NCBI GenBank assembly: GCA_964019335.1
Contig: OZ025758.1
Coordinates: 145,183-209,182 of the forward strand
DNA from: Diplonema japonicum
Lineage: Eukaryota > Euglenozoa > Diplonemea > Diplonemida > Diplonemidae
Direction of reading: 5' to 3'
DNA length: 64,000 nt
Part shown: in pieces, positions 56,211 through 64,000 of the stretch
Layout: every line of letters begins with the position of its first letter
How positions within the stretch are numbered: position 1 is the stretch's first letter
Notes under the pieces: generated by a model
The model's database searches: none
What the model was told of the DNA's origin: nothing
What the model saw: only the letters and a program-made list of their open reading frames with translations
Program-made: the position numbers and the translations under genes

Positions 56211-56308
56211 TTTTTTTTTTTGTTTTTTTTGTTTTTCCCCTTACCCCACCCCCCTCCTTTTTTTTTTTTATAAACAAAGGTTCACGAAGAAAGCAATAAG
56301 GCGCAGAA

Positions 56309-56341
<33 letters not shown>

Positions 56342-56359
56342 AGAAGAAAAAAAAAAATA
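56211..56359. other. Short intergenic region
   Basis: 149 bases, mainly a T/C stretch and a 29-base A run (56311-56339). Confidence 0.5.
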
Positions 56360-57127
56360 TTACACCAGCTCATCCCACGCGGTCATCCTGTTATTCACAA
56401 CGGGGACCAACCACAGTGCAGGCTGGTCACCAAGAACCTCCTTCAGGTTCGCACACAAACCTTTGCTGTAAGGCGTGCCGGGAGTGAAGTCTGCCTCGAT
56501 GGTGGTTTGGTTCAAAAGGATCTGCTTCCAGGTCATGTAAAAGAACGCGGAGGCAAAGAAAAGCAGCGCCACCGCGAACACCGAGTAGATGGAGAACGTG
56601 AAGAGAAGTGAGAGCGAGACCCAGATGGAGTGGGCGGGCGCGGGAAATGTGCGGACAGGACTGTTCACAGGCCGCGTATAGAACACGTAAAACAGCACCC
56701 CGAAGTAGTGGTAAGTCGTTGCTGTCACGTAGAGCATGAAAAGCGCAAAAAGCTTGTGGTTGTTGGCACCAACACAATTGTCTATCCAATCGCAATGGTG
56801 GTCGTACCTCTCCACGCACCTCTTGCAATATGAACAGTGATGAGCTCTAGGTGGTCGGTGTTGCTCACATGACCGACAGTAACTGCTCTCCAAAATCACT
56901 CGGCTCATGCCCGGGTCGTCAGGTGGGGACCACCCCTTCGCCACCTCCCCTGGTGATCGGACCACACATCCCCACAGGCACCACAGTGCCAAACCCGAAT
57001 CAACAATCGCAAATCTAAAATTCTTACCGAACCCCACAAGGACCCCTACAATGCACACGTATCCAAAGAGCATCACTGTAATAAAGATCGGGAGGGCCAG
57101 CGACTGCTCCGGCCTGTTGCGAAACAT
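56360..57127 (-). CDS. DHHC palmitoyltransferase, 255 aa
   Basis: S-acyltransferase that attaches palmitate to cysteines of target proteins. Two membrane helices (about residues 12-32 and 36-52) precede the DHHC cysteine-rich domain, CRSCEQHRPPRAHHCSYCKR and YDHHCDWIDNCVGANNHKLF, with the catalytic cysteine in DHHC. Two more helices (FALFMLYVTATTYHYFGVLF and LSLLFTFSIYSVFAVALLFF) follow, then a TTxE-type motif (NQTTIEADF) before a cytosolic end. Four-pass topology, probably in Golgi or ER membrane. Length is near the family minimum. ATG follows an 18-base A run. Confidence 0.96.
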   Translation of the reverse strand: MFRNRPEQSLALPIFITVMLFGYVCIVGVLVGFGKNFRFAIVDSGLALWCLWGCVVRSPGEVAKGWSPPDDPGMSRVILESSYCRSCEQHRPPRAHHCSYCKRCVERYDHHCDWIDNCVGANNHKLFALFMLYVTATTYHYFGVLFYVFYTRPVNSPVRTFPAPAHSIWVSLSLLFTFSIYSVFAVALLFFASAFFYMTWKQILLNQTTIEADFTPGTPYSKGLCANLKEVLGDQPALWLVPVVNNRMTAWDELV

Positions 57128-57239
57128 TTTTTTTTTTTTTTTGGTTTTACTTAACGGTGTTTAGTGTGTGCGGGGGGAGGGGGAAGGGAATTTTTTTATT
57201 TTTTTTTATTTCACTCTTCGTCATTTTCTTCACTCACTA

Positions 57240-57740
57240 GGGGCCTCATTATTTAACGCGAAATGGCCATTATTTAACGCGAAATCGCCATTATTTAACT
57301 AGTTAAATAATGAGATTTTGCAGTTAAATAATGGCCCTTCAGAGTGGAAAAATGGGTCTTGTCGTGGAAAAAAATGCACCCAACCCCTTGAAAAATTTTT
57401 TTGGGGTGGGGGTATTTTGACTATTTTTGGCCATCTGAGGCCATTCCAGCCCTTAAAAGTGGGAATAAGTGCCTTACTTCCCCTTTAAATGCCACGGCGA
57501 AATAGTTACCCTGTATTACCTTAGGAAAATCCCCAAAAAGCTGACCTGCGTGAAAAAAAACAGCAGTGAAAGCAGTGAAGAGTGAGTGACTCAAATGACG
57601 AAAAGTGAAATAAAACGACTTACTTGCCGTCAAATGAGCCATTATTTAACACTCGTTACCGTTTTTTTGCACGAGGGCCCGCAGGGCCCTCGTGCAAAAA
57701 ATTCGGGAACTCGAGTTAAATAATGACTCATTATTTGTTG
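57240..57740. mobile_element. Candidate non-autonomous foldback element with ATTATTTAAC motifs
   Basis: About 500 bp with at least seven copies of ATTATTTAAC in both orientations, clustered at the two ends (57249-57345 and 57640-57740). The right end carries a perfect 18-bp-arm hairpin (57664-57702: TTTTTTGCACGAGGGCCC, spacer GCA, then its complement) inside an imperfect 41-bp-arm palindrome bounded by CATTATTTAAC. There is no coding capacity apart from a 73-codon frame. It resembles a MITE or foldback element, but I could not define target-site duplications. Confidence 0.55.
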
Positions 57741-57748
57741 GCAATAAA

Positions 57749-57790
<42 letters not shown>

Positions 57791-57813
57791 AAGACACCTC
57801 GTAGGTGTGTTTA

Positions 57814-58992
57814 CTATCTATTTGTGGTTTTCGGTCTCAAACCGCGTTCCGCTACTCTTTTGAGCAATGTGTTCAGCTTTTGTTTGCTAAGCGGGTCCGC
57901 TGCTCGCCGCGCGGACTTTTCTTCCGCGAGACCGTTCAGGTGGTGGGACGTGGGTGGGGTACCCCATCTCGGGTCAGGGGGGCCAGAGTACCCAACAGCA
58001 AGTTGTCTCAGCTTCGATCCCTGCGAAAATGCTCGCACGACCTCCAGAACGGCCTTGAGAATCTTCAACGATTCCTGCTTAGGAGCGATTTCCCGCTTAC
58101 TCTGAGGTAAGGTAGGCGGTACGGTAAGAGGTACAGGTTGAACCACCACTGGATAACGGCGCTGCGGAACCACGTGAACGGGAACAGGCCGGGTTTGCTC
58201 GTATTCATCCGTTTCTTCCAAAACCCGTTTTTTTCGCAGAACAGGACGGGCAAAAGGTTCTATGACCTCTTGATCCAGTACTGCACGGGGGCTCGGACCC
58301 TTGAACACAGGGGGTGCTGTTGGGATTACCTCAGTTTTCTCAGACTTCAACACAGTGGTCCTGTGCACCACAGGAACGTTTCCCCTAGTTGCTTCCGCTT
58401 TGCACGTCACCACTGCTGGTGCCGAGCGTCTCGTCACACTCACAGGAACCGGGATGGGCGGACTTGGGGCATATCCGTATATTTCAGTGTTTGTTGGCCC
58501 CGTTGCAATAACCTGTTTTTTCTTCGGCGGGAGTACAGGGAGGTTGAACCCTTCTATAACCTCATCTTCTTCCGAGTTCGGCCCCTTCCAATTCAAACCC
58601 TGAGCTGGGATCACGTTGGGCACTACATTCTTCTTCATCACAGGCCCCCTTGGAAAGTTCCGTCCCAGCTCATCCAAAGACATTCGTGGCAGAGGAGGAG
58701 GAGGAGGTGGTGACACGATCGGCGGTGTCGGAGTGGACCCCTCCACCTTAACAGGTATGTTAAAAGGCAAGCCGTCGTGTAGTTTCGGCTGTGTCTTCCC
58801 CTTTGCTTGGTACCGAAACATGCGTTTCTTCTCATCGATCTCAATATCCAGCCGTCCCCTTGGGCACTCTGTAACATGTTTAAACAGCCAAAAGGGGCTG
58901 TTTGGGCTCTTCACGGGTACCCACCCCACTGGCAGCTGTGGTAACTCCTTCTCTGATTCATAGACCACTCGCTGGGTTCCCTGCACATTCAT
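57814..58992 (-). CDS. Uncharacterised proline-rich protein, 392 aa
   Basis: Not recognised. The N-terminal 85 residues are ordered-looking with a divergent WW-like stretch (ELPQLPVGWVPVKSPNSPFW), then LDIEIDEKKRMFRYQAKGK. The rest is a low-complexity Pro/Val/Lys-rich chain with repeated short motifs of the type VIEGFNLPVLPPKKK and VIEPFARPVLRKKRV, which may be peptide ligands for other proteins. The C-terminus is basic (LLKRVAERGLRPKTTNR). No signal peptide or membrane span. Starts MNVQGTQRVVYE. The open frame is real-looking in composition, but there is no functional evidence. Confidence 0.7.
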   Translation of the reverse strand: MNVQGTQRVVYESEKELPQLPVGWVPVKSPNSPFWLFKHVTECPRGRLDIEIDEKKRMFRYQAKGKTQPKLHDGLPFNIPVKVEGSTPTPPIVSPPPPPPLPRMSLDELGRNFPRGPVMKKNVVPNVIPAQGLNWKGPNSEEDEVIEGFNLPVLPPKKKQVIATGPTNTEIYGYAPSPPIPVPVSVTRRSAPAVVTCKAEATRGNVPVVHRTTVLKSEKTEVIPTAPPVFKGPSPRAVLDQEVIEPFARPVLRKKRVLEETDEYEQTRPVPVHVVPQRRYPVVVQPVPLTVPPTLPQSKREIAPKQESLKILKAVLEVVRAFSQGSKLRQLAVGYSGPPDPRWGTPPTSHHLNGLAEEKSARRAADPLSKQKLNTLLKRVAERGLRPKTTNR

Positions 58993-59485
58993 CGAGTAGG
59001 AGCAGGTCGTTCCAACTACCTCTTTTTTTTTTCCCCCCCTTTTTTTTTTCTTTCAATAAGAGATTAAGGAGGCCAGTGTTGGTGGCGCCCTGAACAAGTG
59101 CTGTCTACAAACAAAAAATCGAGGGAGCGTCTTTTTTTTTGAAGGGACCCCCTGCAGCTCCCTTGTGGGGGGGGGGGGGGGGGGGTGCAGATGGGAATGA
59201 CACTGTCACCCAACGCAACATGTGGGTCGTCCAAAGCCGCTGCTACTAACCTACTCCTCCCCCCCCCCTTCTTTTTCTTTGTTTCCCGGCCAAAACTTGT
59301 TAAACATAAAAAAACAAAAGGAGAAACACACTCCCTTCCGGGAGAGGCGCGCGGGGGGGGGGGGTATTTTTTTCCTCTTTTTCATTTTCTTTTCTTTCCC
59401 TTTACAGAAGTAAAGGCTGGAGGGAGGGGGGGGTGGGAGAGATTAAAATGTTAAGGGGGAGGAGGGAGGGGGAGGAAGAATGGTT
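58993..59485. other. Intergenic region
   Basis: 493 bases with G runs (59168-59185, 59353-59363) and CT-rich stretches; no gene seen. Confidence 0.5.
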
Positions 59486-60022
59486 TTACCCCGACAACGG
59501 AGGCAGCGAATTATTATCGGTGAAATGCAACCCGCCGCAGTGGTCGACAGCGATGCCGGATCGTGCTGCAGTTTTAATGTGGCCGCTGGAATTACCTCCG
59601 TTTGTAGCAGGGCGGTGGCGGGGGGGCCGGGAGGCAGCTGCAGAGTTGTCATTCACGATATCCCGCAGGCAGGTCATGACCTGATGGAGGCGATGGCTTG
59701 AAGTGGTAGAGTTCGGGGAAATATTGCCATTGCTACGGGTGTGCCGCGACCTCTGCTTTGTCACCAGGGTTTTCAGTGTATCTTCAGCGGCCTTTCGGGC
59801 CTTACGTTCCCTCTCCAGCAATGCTTCCAACTTCGACAATTTTTCCAAAGCAACTGAGCTCGAAATGCTCCCCTGCGTGCTGCTTCTTGCTGTACATGAC
59901 CCTGTGCCTGACACCTGACTCGGGGCTCTTGGGGTTATTCCAGAACCAGTGCTTCTGGTGATACTTTTCACACTCCCGGGGTGCCGAGAAGACCCTGATT
60001 CTGAAAAATTAATCGAAACCAT
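59486..60022 (-). CDS. Uncharacterised small coiled-coil protein, 178 aa
   Basis: I choose the start at 60022 (MVSINFSESGSS); further upstream the frame is only homopolymer-derived Phe/Leu. A Ser/Thr/Gly-rich N-terminus is followed by a charged coiled coil at about residues 48-85 (LEKLSKLEALLERERKARKA, then AEDTLKTLVTKQ). The remainder is Ser/Asn/Arg-rich and probably disordered. No family recognised, no signal or membrane segment. Moderate support only: length and sharp coding start after non-coding sequence. Confidence 0.55.
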   Translation of the reverse strand: MVSINFSESGSSRHPGSVKSITRSTGSGITPRAPSQVSGTGSCTARSSTQGSISSSVALEKLSKLEALLERERKARKAAEDTLKTLVTKQRSRHTRSNGNISPNSTTSSHRLHQVMTCLRDIVNDNSAAASRPPRHRPATNGGNSSGHIKTAARSGIAVDHCGGLHFTDNNSLPPLSG

Positions 60023-60575
60023 GTTTGTCTTTCCTTTGCAGCTTGTTAACACACCAAAGGGGGGGGGGAGAAAAAAACATGAAATTGTAAATGAAAAAAA
60101 TGAAGAGGGAAAAAAAAAAGGGAAGAGAGCAGCAAAAAAAAAAAAAAAAAAAGGAGGGGGTTTTAGTGCAGAGGGGACGTCGCTAAAAAATTTTAATGCA
60201 AAGAAAAAAAGAAGAAAAAAAAAAAAAAAAAAAAGGCAAATTCGCAGTTTCTTTTGACTCCACGTCAGAGCCAAAAGGGGGAAGAAGAAAAGAAAAAGAA
60301 AACCCGGAAGAAAAAAAAAAAAGCAAGTAGCAGGGGAAAGGGGTAGGAAGGGTCACATGATTGTGTGGGTAAAACGGATTCTTTCAATTTCCCCCAGTGC
60401 AGACTACGGAGGCAAAAAAAAAAAAAAAAAAAAAAATTGAGGCATATTATTTTCACCAAAAAAAAACCCTTACTTCTACGGAACATAGCAAAGAAGGAAA
60501 AAAAAAAAAAAAAAAAAGAAAAAAAACGGTTGGAAAACCATTTTAAAAAAAAAAAAAATTTTTTTTTTTCCTCTC
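60023..60575. other. Intergenic region
   Basis: 553 bases packed with A runs on the plus strand (60134-60152, 60214-60234, 60414-60436, 60547-60558). No gene. Confidence 0.55.
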
Positions 60576-63500
60576 TCAGTTTTCGCATACCGAGCTTTTT
60601 GTTTGTGGTGAAAGAATTTTGATCAGCCTTGCTGCGGGAATCTCGCTTCCGGGTATGCTGGAAGCGGTGTGCGCAAACTTCAAAGCCTCTGCAACCATAT
60701 GTCGACCGTAATATCGATATGCCATCGTGATCGCTTCTTTCCTGCTCTCCAGCTCTTCCATTTGGTACATCCACTCCTCCTCCCTCGCGGTGTTGAAGCT
60801 AATGTGGTACACGAGCACCATGTCCCTCAGCGGGAATGTCTTCCCGCAGCAGGTCGTCACACCGGTGATATCGACCCAGTCTACGGGTTGGGTCTGAAAT
60901 GACTCCAACCCTCTGCATCCAGGTGTTACCAACGAGCAGGAATAATGCACAGCTGTTTTAAGCAGAGTATCTACACAACCCCCGTGTGGATGGATAATGG
61001 AAGGAGCTTTCTTTGATGTACACCCCAACACACCCCCCCACGACAAACTTCGAGTAATTGCCATAACCGTCTTGAACCCAGCGTCGTCGAGGCACGACTG
61101 GATCTTGATGGCACTCTCCACCACTCTTGTGAATCTACAGACACCGAGATATCCCCATGCAACGGATAGCTCAGATATCCCAAAATCTTGTTTTATAATA
61201 GTGGCCTTGAGGCCGCTTGTAACACCGAGGAATGTTGCGAGAAACCTCGAAAATGTTGCTTTGATGTTCCCCACCGCCACTCCAGCAGTGTCCAACAGTA
61301 GGGAGTGCCATGAGAACGACTCAACAAGACGGACAGTCAGCACTGCGATTTCACGGAGGCATGGGTTTGTAGCTCCCGACGACGTAAGGCTCCACATTGT
61401 CCGTGACATTTTTGTGGCCCGGCGTTCTAAAGCAAATGTTGTCCTTGAAATCGACGAGACTGATGGGATGGGGTTGGACTCCGCCGACGAACTCGAGCTC
61501 AACTGCTCCTCTATTTCTTGCACGAGCACACCGCTCGGCATGAATGTTCTCAAGTGTTTTAGCTCCCTTACCAGGGTGTACAGGGTGCCGTGTAAGTCAT
61601 GCACCTCTCCGATAACAGAGACTCGTCGCACTTCGTCCTCAGGAAACACCATTTTCCCTGCATCTCGTAGATCCTGACTCACCTCTCTCAATGGCCTTAA
61701 TATCATCCTCAATACGGCCCATGTCATGAACAGGCTGGCCACCAAGACGCCGATGGAAAGCGCTGCAGATATCCATAGCATATCGCGGCTTCCGTTTTCG
61801 GCCTCTTCTGTAGCTTTGTTGATCTCGCCGAACAAGTCTGTTCTCGGGACCACCACCACGAAGGCCCAGGACAGGCCGTATCTATCGGTGATCGTGCGTG
61901 TCTTAACGACGACCTGTTCGGTAGAAAAACCCGTCATTTTGCTGGCATTATTTGCGTCACCATCACCATCACCATCTGTGTTGGTGTCGCCATCAGTGGC
62001 GTCAGTCCCTGCATCAGTGTCGCCATCGGTATCAGTCCCTGCATCGGTGTCGCCACCATCACCATCTGTGTTGGTGTCGCCATCAGTGTCGCCACCGGTA
62101 TCAGTCCCTGCAGTACCGCCATCAGTGTCTTCTCCTGCATCGTTGTCATCTCCATTGCTTGTGTCTGCATCGGTGTCGCCACCATCACCATCTGTGTTGG
62201 TGTCGCCATCGGTATCAGTCCCTGCATCAGTACCGCCATCAGCATCGTTGTCATCTCCATTGCTTGTGTCTGTATCTGCCGTTTTGGTGTTGCAGTTGAC
62301 CACTGGCTCGGAGTACTCTGCCCTGCACCCCTTCTCACAGGAAATCGTGTGTTGAGTGGTTGTGTCCCACGAGTCCTGTGTTTCGAGGAAACGGACGGCT
62401 GACCGGAGAGCAGGGTCAGGGTTGTCACTCGCACGCCGAGGGACCTTGATGCAGTAGTCATAGTGGGTGAGGGAGTGTGCCACCTCCGCATGGGTTGGGG
62501 TGTCGATGATGATCCCCTTGGCGTTGGGGGATATACGCGTAATTTGCTTGCGGAGGTATCTTGAAAAGAACTCGACCTCCACGTCCACTACTGCAAGGAA
62601 CACACTTTCCTTGTCCCACGGAACGGCCACCCGTTGCACCATAGGCTTCACAAGCTTCATTATACACTCCTGGTAAAACATTGGGGCCCATGATGGTACT
62701 TCGGGGTCTTTGATGGCCGTGCCGATTTTGTACCAATCTGTTTCTTTTACGTTCCAGTTTGGTTTCATAAGGGTAGGGATTGGGCTGAGCCAGTCTGCGG
62801 AACTTGATGTGTTCTTTGGGTACATCAACAAGTTGAAATTTGTGAATATGGATGATTCGCCCCATAGAAAGGTTTCCGGCCCGTTTACCCAACCGTGAGG
62901 GGTCGTCATAGCAGCAAGATGTGCTGTTCCATTGTTACCAGCCTCACTGTTTGCAATCGTAAAGTAAGTCGAGACGGTCCCGTCCAGACGAGGATGCACG
63001 GAAAACGCGAGAACGGTTTCCAACACAATATTTCTAATGGATAGTTCCCGTGGGTTGGATGCTGTCCACGCCACCGGTAAGTTCTTCACCTTTTGCTTAA
63101 TCCCGGCCAACAAGATCAACGGGGAGGTGGTGAAATCACTCGCTGCTTCCACAAAAGCACTCATACTAGCCTCAGTAAGACCACCCCAAAGCGTATCAAG
63201 GTTTGCCGAAGCAGTATCGCTGATCCGGTCTCGAGCATGCTTGTCACCTATCACTATTGCTCCCATGGTTACAGATACAGAAATAACCATCCCGATTGTG
63301 AAGACACACATTAGGATTAGTTGCAGGCCTACCTTGACCTGTTTTTCTTGGGGTTCGTTTTCTTCTGGCATTGCAGTGCATGTTTCCTTTTCACCCATAT
63401 ACATGCTGTTGGTGTCGAGCGAAATGCAAGTGTGTTTCCTGAACGCGTCCTTGTCACTCAAGTGGGTACTCTGATACTCCAGCGATGCTGTTGTGTGCTT

Positions 63501-63629
63501 CCTGCTCGCATCCTTGTCATGTACACTCTGGAAGTTACACATCTCTAGTGAGGAAGCCGTAGTAGTTTTCCTCATCATTGACTCTATATCGAGAACATTT
63601 CCAAAACTCTGTTTCCCCGGTTCGAGCAT
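60576..63629 (-). CDS. Two-span receptor with extracellular sensor, HAMP and degenerate nucleotide-cyclase-like domain, 1017 aa
   Basis: Short cytosolic N-terminus with three near-repeats (DKDASRKHTTASLE, DKDAFRKHTCISLD). First membrane helix is at about 100-127 (LILMCVFTIGMVISVSVTMG). The extracellular region of about 475 residues looks like a double Cache sensor (ETDWYKIGTAIKDPEVPSWA, FLAVVDVEVEFFSRYLRKQI). Residues about 450-560 are an Asp/Gly/Thr array resembling calcium-binding thrombospondin type 3 repeats (GDTNTDGDGGDTDADT). The second helix is at about 605-632, followed by a HAMP-like linker and TFMPSGVLVQEIEEQL, a phrase found before class III cyclase domains. The C-terminal domain resembles a cyclase fold but lacks clear metal-binding Asp and transition-state residues, so it may be inactive. 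Ligand unknown. Confidence 0.8.
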   Translation of the reverse strand: MLEPGKQSFGNVLDIESMMRKTTTASSLEMCNFQSVHDKDASRKHTTASLEYQSTHLSDKDAFRKHTCISLDTNSMYMGEKETCTAMPEENEPQEKQVKVGLQLILMCVFTIGMVISVSVTMGAIVIGDKHARDRISDTASANLDTLWGGLTEASMSAFVEAASDFTTSPLILLAGIKQKVKNLPVAWTASNPRELSIRNIVLETVLAFSVHPRLDGTVSTYFTIANSEAGNNGTAHLAAMTTPHGWVNGPETFLWGESSIFTNFNLLMYPKNTSSSADWLSPIPTLMKPNWNVKETDWYKIGTAIKDPEVPSWAPMFYQECIMKLVKPMVQRVAVPWDKESVFLAVVDVEVEFFSRYLRKQITRISPNAKGIIIDTPTHAEVAHSLTHYDYCIKVPRRASDNPDPALRSAVRFLETQDSWDTTTQHTISCEKGCRAEYSEPVVNCNTKTADTDTSNGDDNDADGGTDAGTDTDGDTNTDGDGGDTDADTSNGDDNDAGEDTDGGTAGTDTGGDTDGDTNTDGDGGDTDAGTDTDGDTDAGTDATDGDTNTDGDGDGDANNASKMTGFSTEQVVVKTRTITDRYGLSWAFVVVVPRTDLFGEINKATEEAENGSRDMLWISAALSIGVLVASLFMTWAVLRMILRPLREVSQDLRDAGKMVFPEDEVRRVSVIGEVHDLHGTLYTLVRELKHLRTFMPSGVLVQEIEEQLSSSSSAESNPIPSVSSISRTTFALERRATKMSRTMWSLTSSGATNPCLREIAVLTVRLVESFSWHSLLLDTAGVAVGNIKATFSRFLATFLGVTSGLKATIIKQDFGISELSVAWGYLGVCRFTRVVESAIKIQSCLDDAGFKTVMAITRSLSWGGVLGCTSKKAPSIIHPHGGCVDTLLKTAVHYSCSLVTPGCRGLESFQTQPVDWVDITGVTTCCGKTFPLRDMVLVYHISFNTAREEEWMYQMEELESRKEAITMAYRYYGRHMVAEALKFAHTASSIPGSEIPAARLIKILSPQTKSSVCEN

Positions 63630-63925
63630 AATTTATATTTTCCCTCCTCGTTTCATGCCATTTTTTTTTTTTTTTTGTGTATTCCCTTTTTTTTTTTTTT
63701 TTTTTTTTTTTTGGGAGGGAGGTGCGTGTGTGTTACAATTTTTTTAGGAGCTTGCAAAAATAATTCTTTATGACTATATGTCTTTGTTGTTCGCACGAGC
63801 AAAAAAGGTTTTTTAAAAAGCTGCGAAAGTTTTTTGCTCGGCACAAGTTGTCATATAGTTATAAAATCATTTTTTTGAAAGATAAATATTTGTAACAAAA
63901 AAAAAGAAGAAAATATAGTTGTATT
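63630..63925. other. Intergenic region with long imperfect inverted repeat
   Basis: 296 bases. It holds T runs at 63661-63676 and 63688-63712 and the foldback at 63764-63863. No gene. Confidence 0.55.
63764..63863. repeat. Imperfect inverted repeat, about 35-bp arms
   Basis: The left arm (TTATGACTATATG ... GAGCAAAAAA) and right arm (TTTTTTGCTCG ... CATATAGTTATAA) are complementary apart from a few mismatches and a small gap, with a spacer of about 25 nt. Confidence 0.75.
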
Positions 63926-64000
63926 TCATTTTTTTTTCTTGGTTTCTTCCACAGTAGGGGAAGGTGTCGAGGCAGGGTCAGATGCGGTGGAGGTACGTGC
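63926..64000 (-). CDS. C-terminal end of a further gene (partial at right edge)
   Basis: From the edge, 24 codons (ARTSTASDPASTPSPTVEET, then lysines) lead to a TGA at 63928-63926. Ser/Thr/Pro content and a sharp change from the AT-rich spacer suggest the tail of a minus-strand gene. The plus strand here reads TTTCTTCCACAG, so a plus-strand splice acceptor is an alternative reading. Too short to name. Confidence 0.35.
   Translation of the reverse strand, partial: ARTSTASDPASTPSPTVEETKKKK

Overview
The window is nuclear DNA of a free-living microbial eukaryote. The genes are eukaryotic (5-aminolevulinate synthase, DPH7, a COMM-domain protein, METTL9, a RalGAP-like protein, a DHHC acyltransferase, selenoprotein K). 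They carry GT-AG introns, and a eukaryotic tRNA gene sits inside one intron. Every gene I can support lies on the minus strand, giving one directional cluster of about 21 genes over 64 kb. That layout, together with sparse tiny introns, A-rich leaders and type II NADH dehydrogenase, is most like Euglenozoa, and a diplonemid is my best guess. This is inference; no rRNA or spliced-leader sequence is present to prove it. The genetic code is standard: TGA ends the MetE and LPMO genes.

Layout (all minus strand). 1-11233: the bulk of a giant secreted protein with a C-type lectin domain, five von Willebrand A domains and many cysteine-rich repeats, open at the left edge. 11833-14211: ankyrin-repeat protein. 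14800-15861: AA10 lytic polysaccharide monooxygenase with two CBM1-like tails. 17096-19366: cobalamin-independent methionine synthase. 19971-21113: secreted beta-helix protein. 23259-24494: S-adenosylmethionine synthetase. 24741-26420: lectin-type membrane receptor. 26699-27883: unknown coiled-coil protein. 28908-29232: selenoprotein K with an in-frame TGA. 31037-32960: 5-aminolevulinate synthase, with tRNA-Arg(CCU) inside intron 2. 33918-34602: frameshifted pseudogene. 35682-38792: membrane protein with a huge Lys-Lys-Asp-Arg-Asp repeat array. 38.8-43.4 kb: repeat-rich DNA without a convincing gene. 43398-50178: METTL9-like, NDH2, DPH7, a COMMD5-like protein and an N-formylglutamate amidohydrolase-like protein. 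50598-63629: RalGAP-like protein, Mid1/NALF-like protein, DHHC acyltransferase, two unknown proteins and a cyclase-like receptor. The C-terminus of one more gene may run off the right edge.

Non-coding DNA is packed with homopolymer A/T and G/C runs, up to about 54 bases. The introns are mostly 47-53 nt and several are largely one A-tract, so plain ORF calling reads through them as poly-lysine or stops early. I reconstructed seven introns in five genes by hand: MAT, SelK, ALAS (2), RalGAP-like (2) and Mid1-like.

Functional themes are extracellular adhesion and polysaccharide attack (VWA/lectin giant, LPMO, beta-helix, lectin receptor), the methionine/AdoMet cycle (MetE, MAT, METTL9), haem synthesis and respiration (ALAS, NDH2), and membrane signalling (cyclase-like receptor, RalGAP-like, Mid1-like, DHHC). 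The most notable observations are the selenoprotein K gene, the tRNA gene nested in an ALAS intron, a 270-bp upstream module shared by two unrelated neighbouring genes, and the LPMO with CBM1-like modules.
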